Positions 1 to 8,450 are shown, counted from the first letter of the stretch. The stretch is 64,000 nucleotides of DNA from an uncultured Flavonifractor sp. (GCA_947346365.1 CANAAV010000009.1:1-64000), one strand, 5' to 3'. Notes: generated by a model from the letters alone, not told the origin. A program made the numbers and translations.

Positions 1-163
1 GCCTTGTTTGAAAAATGGGAATATGCCCAAGGGCGAGGGATTTTTTCGGCTGGCAAGGGGTTTTGACGCAGGAATCCTGGCGGATTTCAAGGAAAAATCC
101 CGCTGCCCAGGCGGAAAAAGACCCGCCATTTGGACGTGTTAACAATTTTCAAACAAGGCCTAG
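1..163. repeat. MITE-like palindromic element, copy 1
   Basis: The left end GCCTTGTTTGAAAA is repeated as the reverse complement at 146-159, giving terminal inverted repeats around a roughly 159-bp element, followed by CTAG at 160-163. It has no coding capacity beyond incidental ORFs. Copies with the same ends and core lie at 15340-15505 and 45519-45677. The window begins at the first base of the repeat, so the left flank is not visible. Confidence 0.8.
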
Positions 164-200
164 TCAGCGCACTCACCCAATTCAATCTCTGCGCTATCCA

Positions 201-250
201 GCCCTCCGGCGCCAGCCTCGCTTCCAGAGGCCGGCGCCGGAGGGCGTTTC
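201..250 (+). terminator. Hairpin terminator of an upstream gene
   Basis: A 13-bp perfect stem (201-213 with 233-245, GCCCTCCGGCGCC) is followed by a short T-containing stretch GTTTCC. It probably ends a transcript entering from outside the window and insulates the promoter at 282. Confidence 0.5.
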
Positions 251-281
251 CCTGCGCATCCCGGTCTTTCTATGGTGAAAA

Positions 282-310
282 TTGCAATTTGTACGGGAAT
301 ATAGTATGAT
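282..310 (+). promoter_or_regulatory. Sigma-A promoter for the HD/ATPase gene
   Basis: TTGCAA at 282-287 and TATGAT at 305-310 are separated by 17 bp. This leaves a leader of about 65 nt to the ATG at 382. No operator-like dyad was seen. Confidence 0.7.
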
Positions 311-381
311 ATACGGGAAGACGGCAGGCCGCCCGGCAGCGCGGCTTTTCCGCCCACCACTGTCAGAAAAGAGGAGTCATT

Positions 382-3300
382 ATGGGGATACAGGACGAAG
401 CCCTTTGGCGCACGCTGGAGCATGCGGCCCAGGAGGAGGACGCAGCGCTTCCCCAGGAGCAAAAAATCGGCCACCTCTACTTAGCGGGCGTCCAAACCGT
501 CGCCGCATACGGCCTTGACCGGGCAAAAACCATCCGCGACGCCTTTCCCATGTACACGCTCCATGACGAGAGGCACATATGCAACGTTCTGCGCCTGATG
601 GCAGAGCTTTTAGGGGAAGAAATCCACCGGCTTACCCGGGACGAGGCGGCGCTTTTGGTGCTGTGCGCCTGCTGCCATGACATCGGAATGAGCTGCGCCG
701 AATCAGAGCGGGCCCAGCTGCTGGAAGATCGGGACAGAATCGACCGGTATCTGGATACCCGGCACAGCGAATACGTCAAAGCTTACGCCAGAGGCGGGGA
801 CGAGCCGGTTATGAGTGAGGATATGATTCAAAATTACCTGCGCAGCATTCATCATGAGCGCTGTGAGGAGCTGCTGTGCCGCTTGGAATGGCCCGCCGTT
901 TTGGAAAGTCGAGTTCCCCGGGACGAGCTGATCCGCATCTGCCGCAGCCACGGGGAGGACGCGTCTGCTCTGGAAACCCTAGACCCGGTCTCCGGGAGGG
1001 ATCTGCGCTTTTGCGCCATTTTGCTCCGCCTGGCCGATATCCTGGACTTTGACACCAGCCGGGCCCCCCATGCCGTCTACGATTATTGCGGCTTTGACCA
1101 AAAGTCCGACCCCGCCGCCCTGGTCAGCCGGGAGGAGTGGCGTAAGCACATGGCCTCCCAAGGCTTCGACTTTCAGCATGTCCCCGAGCGCGCATACCCC
1201 TATGAGCTGGACTACAACGCAACCAGCCGGTCCATGCAGATCGAGCAGGCCATCAACGCCTATCTGGACTGGGTGGACCGGGAGCTGTCGGAATGCGGGA
1301 AGCTTTTGGCGCGTTTCGCGGGGGAGTGGCAGCGCTTTGTGCTCCCCGCAAAAATTAAGCGGCAGATCAGGCCGGAGGGCTATATGTCCGGTCAGTACCG
1401 CCTGACCCTGGACCAGGACCGCATTTTGGAGCTTCTGGTAGGGCGGGACTTGTACAGTGACCCCGCGGTGTTCGTCCGGGAGCTGATTCAAAACGCTATC
1501 GACGCCGTGCGCACCCGGCAGCAGCTGGACAAGGATCTGCCCTGCACCTGGCAGCCTCAAATTCACATCCGCTGCTGGATGGATGAGCAGGGCTACCACT
1601 GGTTTAGGATCGAGGACAACGGTACCGGGATGACGGAGGACATCATTCAAAACTTTCTCCTGAAAATCGGGCGCTCTTACTACAATTCCGACACCTTCCA
1701 GCAGGAAAAGCTCCGCTGCCGGGCCGACCCTGATTATATGCCCATCAGCCGCTTTGGCATCGGCATCCTCTCCTGCTTTATGGGCAACGAGCAGACCAAC
1801 CGGGTGGAGATCAGCACCAAACGCTTCACCGAACACCGCAACTATCCCCCCGCCCTGCGGCTTTCCATGCACGGCATGAGCGGCTATTATTACATGGCCA
1901 GCAGCGCAAAAAATCACACCCCCGGCCCCATGAAGGGGGTCACGCCGGAAGAGCAGGCCCCCTATCTGCGGCAGGCGGGCACCGTCGTGGCGGTGCGGAC
2001 CAACCTGTACCAGAGCGGAAAGTACCGGGGCTTTAAGGAAATTGTGGACCGCTACGTGGTGTACCCCCCGGTCAAAATCCACTACGACGGGGCGGAAGGC
2101 TCCTTCGACTATCCCACCGGGGAGGAATTCATGCGCGCTGTTCACAGCATCCAGCCGTCGGAGGAGCGGGAAAAATGCGGGCTGCTGGAATTCCCCCTCT
2201 CTCAAGAGCAGCTTCAGCAAATCTACGAAAAGGCCCCGGAGCTCTCCTTTGCGCAGCCGCCCAAGCTGGCGCTCCGGTGCACCGCCCTGGACCGCTATAC
2301 CCAATCGCCCTATCTGTCCGGCGCTCTGGTCACCGCGGACGCCGTGGGCCGCCACCCGCCCGTCGAGCTCCGGTTTGGAAATCGCACCGCCACGGCGAAC
2401 GTCCATATTTCCCTGCGCGTGGACGACCACGCGCACATGCTCAATCTCCATATCTCTCTGGATCTTCCACGGGATTTTGAAAAGGAAATGGAGGTCCTTC
2501 AGGAGCGGTACGGGCATGGGCCTATTATAAGGGAGTGGCACGCTCTGCTCCACTCCTTCGACCCCCTGACGAAAGAGATTGCCGAGGCCCTTTCGCGCGG
2601 TGATACCGGCCGCTCTAATTGGCGGGACGAAATGCAGGCGCGTTACTCCCTCTCCACCGATGAGCTCAAGAACGCCTGCGCGCAGGTAAAGAAACACTTT
2701 CAAAAAAACGGCGTATTCTCTGAGCTGACGCCGGAAGATCTGCAGTGCATCTATGAATTCCAGAACCGCAAGACATTCTGGACCTTTCCGGTGCTCCGCC
2801 TGTTGGAGCTGCCGTGGTACCGCACATATTTTCACAGCATCCTCCAAAAAACCGGCCTGCGCAGCCTGGCCGTGCACAACGGCATCCTGTGCGGCGGCGC
2901 CGACTTTTTCTGCTCAAGCCGCACATCAGATAGCATGTTTGGCGCCATCCTCCTCTTTAAGGACCGGTACCGCCCGTCTGTGGATATCGCGCGGGACGCA
3001 ATTCGCCGGCTGCCCCTGGAGACAGACTGCGACCTATCCCTCATTTCCGAGCAGTTCCACCGGGCTGGGTGGAGAATTTATAACTCCGACGGCGAAATGG
3101 AGCCCGTTGAGTACGCTTATCTCCCGGCAGAAGCCTATTGGCAGGTGCTCCAGCGCCGGGACGACTTTTGCAGCCATCTCCGTTTTTCAGTGGCAGAACG
3201 CAGCCTTTCGGAGCCGGAGCTGCTGACGCAGCTCCGGCAGGAGGGAAAGCTGGCGCTCAGCGACCTTCCTCCCCTGCGCACAAGAAAACAACACCGCAGT

Positions 3301-3783
3301 ATTTTTCTTTCTTCCAGGCAGGCCGGCAGAGAGGAGCTTTACCGGCAGCTGTGTATGGCATACCTGCGTAAGCATTACTCCCTGCGGGTAGCTTTCCAGC
3401 CGCACAGATACCAGTCTTTTCAGAACATCTGCGTCGTGGATGAAAAAAATGAGCTTCCGGCGGGCTATGGAGAGCTTTTTCCGGCCCTGATGTTTCTCCC
3501 GCCGCTGGATCCAGCGTGCCCCTATCTCACCGTGGAATCCTCCGCTATCCGCTACGCCTGCAACGCAAAGCACCGCTTTTCCCAATTCCTGCTGAAAAAC
3601 GGCCCGCAGCTCAAGCGGTATATGCCCGGTATTCTGCGGGAGCTGCTGCGCATTCTGGCGGAGGAGAGCGACGATAATTTAATCAGCGACATTAACGGCA
3701 TGATGGCCCACCTGCGCAATTTTCCCGGCGGGCTGATTGACATACCGGCGGACCTCTCATTGACGCAGGCGGATCTGTTTTAA
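382..3783 (+). CDS. HD-domain plus Hsp90-type (GHKL) ATPase protein
   Basis: The 1133-residue protein joins two recognisable modules. Residues about 50-230 form an HD-type phosphohydrolase domain, with H61/H65, the H99-D100 pair in CCHDIGM and a distal D219 in RLADILDFD. Residues about 340-560 form an Hsp90/GHKL ATP-binding fold, with N371 in ELIQNAIDAV, the DNGTGM box from D412 and a glycine-rich RFGIGILSCF segment. The C-terminal half has no domain I recognise. Such fusions occur in bacterial genomes and have been discussed as possible stress or conflict ATPases, but I know of no defined substrate. The gene is monocistronic: its own promoter, RBS AGAGGAG before ATG 382, and a different gene class downstream. 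Function is inferred only at domain level. Confidence 0.85.
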   Translation: MGIQDEALWRTLEHAAQEEDAALPQEQKIGHLYLAGVQTVAAYGLDRAKTIRDAFPMYTLHDERHICNVLRLMAELLGEEIHRLTRDEAALLVLCACCHDIGMSCAESERAQLLEDRDRIDRYLDTRHSEYVKAYARGGDEPVMSEDMIQNYLRSIHHERCEELLCRLEWPAVLESRVPRDELIRICRSHGEDASALETLDPVSGRDLRFCAILLRLADILDFDTSRAPHAVYDYCGFDQKSDPAALVSREEWRKHMASQGFDFQHVPERAYPYELDYNATSRSMQIEQAINAYLDWVDRELSECGKLLARFAGEWQRFVLPAKIKRQIRPEGYMSGQYRLTLDQDRILELLVGRDLYSDPAVFVRELIQNAIDAVRTRQQLDKDLPCTWQPQIHIRCWMDEQGYHWFRIEDNGTGMTEDIIQNFLLKIGRSYYNSDTFQQEKLRCRADPDYMPISRFGIGILSCFMGNEQTNRVEISTKRFTEHRNYPPALRLSMHGMSGYYYMASSAKNHTPGPMKGVTPEEQAPYLRQAGTVVAVRTNLYQSGKYRGFKEIVDRYVVYPPVKIHYDGAEGSFDYPTGEEFMRAVHSIQPSEEREKCGLLEFPLSQEQLQQIYEKAPELSFAQPPKLALRCTALDRYTQSPYLSGALVTADAVGRHPPVELRFGNRTATANVHISLRVDDHAHMLNLHISLDLPRDFEKEMEVLQERYGHGPIIREWHALLHSFDPLTKEIAEALSRGDTGRSNWRDEMQARYSLSTDELKNACAQVKKHFQKNGVFSELTPEDLQCIYEFQNRKTFWTFPVLRLLELPWYRTYFHSILQKTGLRSLAVHNGILCGGADFFCSSRTSDSMFGAILLFKDRYRPSVDIARDAIRRLPLETDCDLSLISEQFHRAGWRIYNSDGEMEPVEYAYLPAEAYWQVLQRRDDFCSHLRFSVAERSLSEPELLTQLRQEGKLALSDLPPLRTRKQHRSIFLSSRQAGREELYRQLCMAYLRKHYSLRVAFQPHRYQSFQNICVVDEKNELPAGYGELFPALMFLPPLDPACPYLTVESSAIRYACNAKHRFSQFLLKNGPQLKRYMPGILRELLRILAEESDDNLISDINGMMAHLRNFPGGLIDIPADLSLTQADLF

Positions 3784-3855
3784 AAATTTTGTATGGAACG
3801 GCTCCAATTGGGCGATACTATGCCTGGTATCTCGATTTGAGGAGGAACACGTTTC

Positions 3856-4068
3856 ATGATTATTGATAAGATCGCCCTGATTCTCGCCATCATCGGCGGA
3901 CTTAACTGGGGCAGCATCGGCATTTTCGGCTTTGACTTTGTGGCCTTCGCCTTTGGCGGACAGGCCGGCGCGGTCAGCCGTGTAGTCTACACCCTGGTGG
4001 GCCTGTCCGCAATCTGGTGCATCTCTCTGCTCTTCCGGGAGCGGGACGCCGTGGATGAGCGCACCTAA
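3856..4068 (+). CDS. DUF378 family small membrane protein
   Basis: The 70-residue protein has two hydrophobic helices. The first carries the family signature GGLNWGSIGIFGFD and the second spans roughly residues 38-60, ending in a charged tail. The length fits DUF378 (YuzA-like) proteins, whose role is unknown. The start at ATG 3856 is supported by GGAGG at 3841-3845. It sits 72 bp after the HD/ATPase gene and just before the csoR promoter, with no clear functional link to either. Confidence 0.85.
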   Translation: MIIDKIALILAIIGGLNWGSIGIFGFDFVAFAFGGQAGAVSRVVYTLVGLSAIWCISLLFRERDAVDERT

Positions 4069-4111
4069 CCGTCTCCCAGCAAAGCCCTCCGCCTGTTTTA
4101 CGGCGGGGGGC

Positions 4112-4157
4112 TTGACTTTTGCCCGCAGCTGCGCTATACTACACCCCAGGGGGGTAT
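4112..4157 (+). promoter_or_regulatory. csoR-copA promoter with CsoR operator
   Basis: TTGACT (4112-4117), a 17-bp spacer and TATACT (4135-4140) form a near-consensus promoter. Directly after the -10 lies the GC-tract dyad ACACCCCAGGGGGGTAT (4141-4157), which matches the ATACCCC...GGGGTAT form bound by CsoR/RcnR-class repressors. The operator covers the transcription start and its G-tract also serves as the ribosome binding site of csoR. Autorepression relieved by Cu(I) is the expected behaviour; binding is inferred. Confidence 0.8.
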
Positions 4158-4164
4158 CAAATAT

Positions 4165-4428
4165 ATGATGGCAGATAAAAGCAAAGTCCTCCGCCTGCTG
4201 AAAACCGCACGCGGGCAGATGGACGGCATTATCAGGATGGTAGAAGAAGACCGGTACTGCATTGATATCTTCCAGCAGGTTATGGCTACCGGCGCAATCC
4301 TGGACCGGGTCAACCGGGACATTTTAGAGGCCCACCTCCGTCACTGCGTCCGGGACGCGGCCAGCACCGCTGAGCGGGAGCAGAAAATTGAGGAATTCGT
4401 ACAAACCCTGGATCGAATTTTGAAATAA
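4165..4428 (+). CDS. csoR: Copper-sensing repressor CsoR
   Basis: The 87-residue all-helical DUF156/CsoR protein carries the Cu(I) ligand set C32, H57 and C61 (numbered from ATG 4165) with spacing 25 and 4, identical to that in characterised CsoR proteins. A second ATG at 4168 is equally possible as the start. It is the first gene of a copper-efflux operon, directly upstream of copA, behind a promoter whose operator it should bind. Nickel/cobalt-type RcnR or persulfide-type CstR are alternatives, but the C-H-C triad and the neighbour favour copper. Confidence 0.92.
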   Translation: MMADKSKVLRLLKTARGQMDGIIRMVEEDRYCIDIFQQVMATGAILDRVNRDILEAHLRHCVRDAASTAEREQKIEEFVQTLDRILK

Positions 4429-4463
4429 GCGGCCTCTTGCCGCAAAAGGTCTGGTGAGTGATC

Positions 4464-4671
4464 GTGAAACAAAAATTTGACGTGTCCGGCATGGCTCCCC
4501 GCAGGATGTTCCATCCTGCGGGGGCCCCGCTGACTTCATCTGCCGGGGCGCAGTCAATGCGCCCGGCATCAAGGTTTTGCCAAAGGCAAAACCTTGCTCC
4601 GCCTTTGGCGCGGTCAGGTCATGCCTTGGGAGGTGCAGCCTATGAAACAAAAATTTGACGTGTCCGGCATG
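4464..4671 (+). repeat. Direct repeat flanking a hairpin-rich insert at the copA start
   Basis: The 29-nt copA start sequence occurs twice, at 4465-4493 and 4643-4671 (period 178 bp), both beginning TGAAACAAAAATTTGACG. Between them lie about 149 bp with a 12-bp hairpin (4497-4508 with 4512-4523), a second 12-bp hairpin (4570-4581 with 4585-4596) and a competing pair GCCAAAGGC/GCCTTTGGC (4579-4587 with 4601-4609). The upstream copy opens a reading frame that loses the metal site after about 11 codons, so it is a decayed or displaced gene start. Confidence 0.75.
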
Positions 4672-7197
4672 ACCTGTACGGCCTGTTCGGCCCATGTGGA
4701 AAAGGACGTGGGCCGGGTGGCGGGCGTACGCTCCGTCAGCGTCAGCCTGATGACCAACTCCATGCTGGTGGACTACGACCAGGAGCAGACCGGTCCCGGT
4801 GAGATCATCGCCGCCGTAGAGCACGGGGGATACGGCGCTTCTCTCCCCGCCTCCGGCGGCAAAGCCGTCAAAGCCGCCCCTTCCGCCGGGAGGGACTCTA
4901 TGGAAGAGGAGCTCTCCGGCATGAAACGGCGGTTCTGTGTGTCCCTGGTGTTTCTTCTGCCTCTGTTTTATATCGCCATGGGGCACATGATGGGCTGGCC
5001 TCTGCCCGCCTTTTTCCACGATCCCGGAAACGTATTCGTGGTGGCATTTTTGCAGCTACTGCTGACCCTGCCCATCATGTATATCAACGACAAATACTAC
5101 AAGGTGGGCTTTCGCACTCTGTTCCAGGGTTCTCCCAACATGGATTCCCTGATCGCCATCGGCTCCGCCGCCGCGGTGGTGTACGGCGTCGCCGCCCTGT
5201 TCCAGATCGCCTGGGGCCTAGGCCACGGGGATATGGCCCGGGTGGAGCGCTGGTCTATGGACCTCTATTTTGAATCGGCGGGTATGATTCTCACCCTCAT
5301 CACCCTGGGAAAATTTTTGGAAACCCGTTCCAGGGGCAAAACCAGCCAGGCCATTACCCGCCTGATCGACCTGGCCCCCAAAACCGCCGCTGTGCTCCGG
5401 GACGGGGTGGAGACAGAGCTTCCCGTGGAGGAGGTTCAGGTGAATGACCTGATCGTCGTCCGCCCCGGCGGGCGCATCCCGGTAGACGGCGTCGTCACCC
5501 AGGGCAGCTCGTCTGTGGACGAGTCCGCGCTCACCGGAGAGAGCCTGCCGGTGGAAAAGGGACCCGGCGACCGGGTGGCGGCGGCCTCCATCAACAAATC
5601 CGGGTCCTTTACCTTCCGGGCCCTGCGCGTGGGGGAGGACACCACCCTGGCCCAGATGATCCGCCTGGTGGAGGAGGCCGCGTCCTCCAAAGCGCCCATC
5701 GCCAAGCTGGCGGACAAGGTGGCCGCAGTCTTCGTCCCGGCGGTCATCGGCATCGCTGTAGTGACCGCCGCCATATGGATGTTCGCCACCGGGTCCATCG
5801 AGCGCTCGCTCACCGCCGGGGTTGCGGTGCTGGTCATCTCCTGCCCCTGCGCCCTGGGCCTGGCTACGCCTGTGGCCATTATGGTGGGCACAGGCAAGGG
5901 GGCGGAAAACGGCATTTTGATCAAATCCGCCGAAGCCCTGGAGACTCTGCATACCATTCAAACCGTAGTTCTGGACAAAACCGGCACCCTCACCCAGGGC
6001 AAACCCAGGGTGACCGACTGCCGCAGCGCTCCGCAGGCCACCCAAGAGGAGCTTGTGCGTCTGGCGGCCTCTCTGGAAAAATCCTCAGAGCACCCCCTGG
6101 CGGAGGCCATCCTGGCGCAGGCCCAGGAGCATGCCATTCCACTGTGTCTGGTGGAGCATTTTCAGGCGTCCCCCGGACGGGGCATCTCCGGGAATGTTCA
6201 GGGCGCCCATGTTCTGGCGGGCAATCAGGCTATGATGGAAGAGGCCGCTGTGGAGCTGGGAGAATTCCTCCCTGTGGCGCAGGAGCTGTCTGCCCAGGGG
6301 AAAACCCCCCTCTATTTCGCCAAGGACGGAAAACTGCTGGGTGTGATTGCCGTGGCCGATGTACCTAAGCCCACCAGCGCCGAAGCGGTCGCCGCCTTCC
6401 GGCGCCTGGGGATTGAGGTGGTGATGCTCACCGGGGACAACGCCCGCACAGCCCAGGCCGTGGGCCGTGCGCTGGGGGTGGACCAGGTCATTGCCGAGGT
6501 CCTTCCCCAGGATAAGCAGCGCCATGTCGCCCAGCTTCAGGAGCGGGGACGGCGGGTGGCCATGGTGGGGGACGGCGTCAACGACGCTCCCGCCCTGGCC
6601 CAGGCCGACGTGGGCATCGCCATCGGCGCGGGCACCGACGTGGCCATCGAGAGCGCCGACATCGTATTGATGAAAAGCGACCTGCTGGACGCGGTAACCG
6701 CCGTGGAGCTCTCCAAGCGGGTCATCCGCAACATTAAACAGAATCTCTTTTGGGCCTTTATCTATAACATCATCGGCATCCCACTGGCGGCGGGCGTCTG
6801 GTATCCCCTCTTCCAGCTCCAGCTCTCCCCCATGTTCGCCGCGGCGGCCATGAGCCTGTCGTCAGTGTGCGTGGTATCCAACGCACTGCGTCTAAAGCTC
6901 TTTAAGCCCTCATTGGAGAGACCCGCAGCGGCCTCTCCTGAGACCACACCCACCCCAACAACGCCAAAGAAGGAAGTGCAGATTATGGAAAAAAAGCTGA
7001 TTATCCAGGGTATGATGTGCGCCCACTGCCAGGCCCATGTGGAGAAGGCCCTAAACGCCGTTCCCGGTGTCACCGCCACCGTGGATCTGGAATCCAAAAC
7101 GGCCACCGTTACCGGCGAGTGTGACGACGCCGCTCTCACCGCCGCTGTGGAGGAGGCCGGGTATCAAGTGAGCTCCATCCTGACCACAGGCCGGTAG
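4642..7197 (+). CDS. copA: Cu(I)-exporting P1B-type ATPase with fused CopZ-like C-terminus
   Basis: The 851-residue CopA pumps Cu(I) across the cytoplasmic membrane. An N-terminal heavy-metal-associated domain has GMTCTAC (C12, C15). The pump core has the transmembrane metal site CPC (C401, C403), the phosphorylation motif DKTGT (D445), MLTGDN and [10 protein letters not shown]. After the last helices and a Pro/Thr linker, a second metal-binding domain with GMMCAHC starts at Met782. ATG 4642 is chosen because GGGAGG lies at 4628-4633; a longer upstream reading lacks an RBS and runs through the hairpin insert. It is cotranscribed with csoR. The C-terminal domain could also be made separately (see 6985-7197). 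Confidence 0.93.
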   Translation: MKQKFDVSGMTCTACSAHVEKDVGRVAGVRSVSVSLMTNSMLVDYDQEQTGPGEIIAAVEHGGYGASLPASGGKAVKAAPSAGRDSMEEELSGMKRRFCVSLVFLLPLFYIAMGHMMGWPLPAFFHDPGNVFVVAFLQLLLTLPIMYINDKYYKVGFRTLFQGSPNMDSLIAIGSAAAVVYGVAALFQIAWGLGHGDMARVERWSMDLYFESAGMILTLITLGKFLETRSRGKTSQAITRLIDLAPKTAAVLRDGVETELPVEEVQVNDLIVVRPGGRIPVDGVVTQGSSSVDESALTGESLPVEKGPGDRVAAASINKSGSFTFRALRVGEDTTLAQMIRLVEEAASSKAPIAKLADKVAAVFVPAVIGIAVVTAAIWMFATGSIERSLTAGVAVLVISCPCALGLATPVAIMVGTGKGAENGILIKSAEALETLHTIQTVVLDKTGTLTQGKPRVTDCRSAPQATQEELVRLAASLEKSSEHPLAEAILAQAQEHAIPLCLVEHFQASPGRGISGNVQGAHVLAGNQAMMEEAAVELGEFLPVAQELSAQGKTPLYFAKDGKLLGVIAVADVPKPTSAEAVAAFRRLGIEVVMLTGDNARTAQAVGRALGVDQVIAEVLPQDKQRHVAQLQERGRRVAMVGDGVNDAPALAQADVGIAIGAGTDVAIESADIVLMKSDLLDAVTAVELSKRVIRNIKQNLFWAFIYNIIGIPLAAGVWYPLFQLQLSPMFAAAAMSLSSVCVVSNALRLKLFKPSLERPAAASPETTPTPTTPKKEVQIMEKKLIIQGMMCAHCQAHVEKALNAVPGVTATVDLESKTATVTGECDDAALTAAVEEAGYQVSSILTTGR
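6985..7197 (+). CDS. Possible internal start: free CopZ-like copper chaperone
   Basis: In frame with copA, ATG 6985 is preceded by AAGGAAG at 6970-6976, a well-placed Shine-Dalgarno. It would give a 70-residue single heavy-metal-associated domain with GMMCAHC, the size of CopZ. The sequence before it reads as a low-complexity Pro/Thr linker, consistent with a former copZ gene fused to copA by loss of a stop codon. Whether separate translation occurs is unknown. Confidence 0.4.
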   Translation: MEKKLIIQGMMCAHCQAHVEKALNAVPGVTATVDLESKTATVTGECDDAALTAAVEEAGYQVSSILTTGR

Positions 7198-7209
7198 CAA
7201 AACCATCTG

Positions 7210-7372
7210 AGAACCTGTATTTACAGCCGAGGCCGCCGGATGGCCGCGAGATTTTTCCGTCAGACCGAACAAATTTTCATGGGGATACCGGGCTTATCTC
7301 AAGAAGCTTTAACGCAATAGGACGGGAAAACACCCGGCTAGACGGCGGACTGAGGTTGTCCATACAGGTTCT
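7210..7372. repeat. MITE-like element of a second type
   Basis: Perfect 11-bp terminal inverted repeats, AGAACCTGTAT at 7210-7220 and its complement at 7362-7372, bound a 163-bp non-coding segment. Similarity between the arms continues imperfectly inward for about 20 bp. Its size is close to that of the element at 1-159 but the ends differ. It lies between copA and the merR gene. No second copy was found in this window. Confidence 0.6.
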
Positions 7373-7374
7373 AA

Positions 7375-7464
7375 GTATAATTGGGGGACGCTTCCGGGAG
7401 AAGCGTCCCCCAATTATACGCTCCAGGCGGTTTTGTCAGGAGCCGGGAGCGTATAATTCCGCCT
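7375..7464. repeat. Stacked, mutually exclusive hairpins
   Basis: A perfect 20-bp stem (7375-7394 with 7400-7419, loop CGGGA) begins GTATAATTGGGGGACG. Its 3' arm continues into 7412-7424 (AATTATACGCTCC), which is perfectly complementary to 7446-7458, so the second hairpin competes with the first. AGGCGG (7425-7430) and CCGCCT (7459-7464) are also complementary. The set lies just upstream of the merR promoter and may be a terminator or antiterminator for copA, or part of a mobile repeat. Confidence 0.6.
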
Positions 7465-7490
7465 GTTTTCGCCCGGGGCGCAAAAAGTCC

Positions 7491-7521
7491 TTGACATTCC
7501 CACTGTGTGAAGGTTTATCCT
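7491..7521 (+). promoter_or_regulatory. MerR-type promoter with 19-bp spacer
   Basis: TTGACA (7491-7496) and TATCCT (7516-7521) are separated by 19 bp, the over-long spacer typical of promoters activated by MerR-family DNA distortion. An imperfect dyad, ACATTC...GAAGGT, fills the spacer. The regulator encoded directly downstream is the expected ligand of this site. Confidence 0.7.
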
Positions 7522-7565
7522 ATCTTCAGGAACCGGTTCCAATCACAAATGCAAGGAGGCATGTC

Positions 7566-8360
7566 ATGCTCACCATCGGCGATTTCTCCCGGTTAAGCCA
7601 GGTCACGCCCCGGATGCTGCGCCATTACGATGCCCTGGGTCTGCTCTGCCCCCAGAGCGTGGGAGAGAACGGCTACCGCTACTACCGGCAGGAGCAGTTG
7701 TCCGATCTGGTAAAAATCCAGTGGCTGAAGGGCTACGGCTTCTCGCTGGGAGAGATCAAGCCCCTGCTGGCTGCGCCAAACAGCCAGCTTCTGCCGCACC
7801 TGCGGCAACGGCGGCGCGCCCTGCTGGCACAACTGGAGAAAACGCAGGCGGCAGTCCTCCAAATCGAAGCTGACATCCTCCGCATGGAAGGGAAAGCGAT
7901 TATGGAAAACCTGTATCATGTCATTTTGCTGGAGGACCCGGAACAAAAGGTGTTCTCCATCCGCACAACCGCCGGCGTGGACCAATACCACAGTCTGTTC
8001 CTCGAGCTGCGCCAGGAGGCGGAAAAGCGCGGGCTGAAGCAGGCGGGCCCCATCCAGATGCTCTACCACGACCCCAACTTCGACCACAGGCGCTCCGATG
8101 TGGAGGTCCAGATGGTAGTGGCCCAGGACGGCCCCGGCGTTACGGTTAAGCCCGCCCGCACCTGCGCGGCGGTGCGGCACAAGGGCTCCTATGAAAATCT
8201 GCATCTGGCCTACGAGGCGCTGTGCGCTTGGCTGGCGGAGCACACGGAATACCGCGTCTGCGGCCCCGCCATGGACCGGTATCTCAACGATCCCCACAGT
8301 GTGTCCCCCGATCAGCTGGACACCGGGGTGCTCTTCCCAGTGGAAAAGGCGCCCGCCTAA
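7566..8360 (+). CDS. MerR-family activator with GyrI-like effector domain
   Basis: The 264-residue protein starts with a MerR winged helix (LTIGDFSRLSQVTPRMLRHYD, residues 2-70), a short dimerising helix (about 75-115) and a GyrI-like/BmrR effector-binding domain from about residue 120. That architecture senses hydrophobic or cationic compounds in BmrR and TipA-type regulators. ATG 7566 follows AAGGAGG at 7552-7558; the longer upstream reading would cross the promoter. No transporter gene is adjacent, so it may act only on itself and distant targets. It has its own MerR-type promoter. Confidence 0.88.
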   Translation: MLTIGDFSRLSQVTPRMLRHYDALGLLCPQSVGENGYRYYRQEQLSDLVKIQWLKGYGFSLGEIKPLLAAPNSQLLPHLRQRRRALLAQLEKTQAAVLQIEADILRMEGKAIMENLYHVILLEDPEQKVFSIRTTAGVDQYHSLFLELRQEAEKRGLKQAGPIQMLYHDPNFDHRRSDVEVQMVVAQDGPGVTVKPARTCAAVRHKGSYENLHLAYEALCAWLAEHTEYRVCGPAMDRYLNDPHSVSPDQLDTGVLFPVEKAPA

Positions 8361-8373
8361 ACTCGCTCCCACA

Positions 8374-8414
8374 GGCTGAGGAGCCGTCCACCTGCGGCGG
8401 ACGGCTCCTCAGCC
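8374..8414. terminator. Hairpin between convergent merR and dCMP deaminase
   Basis: A perfect 16-bp stem (8374-8389 with 8399-8414) with a 9-nt loop. There is no long T-tract on either side, but the position between converging genes supports a transcript end. Confidence 0.5.
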
Positions 8415-8450
8415 TCTCAAAAGACCTCACAGCGCCGCGGCAAAGCCCCT

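Noticed and set aside
4458..4658. 66-codon frame starting with the upstream copy of the copA start
   Set aside because: After about 11 codons it leaves the metal-binding domain and reads hairpin sequence. It is treated as a decayed start rather than a protein.
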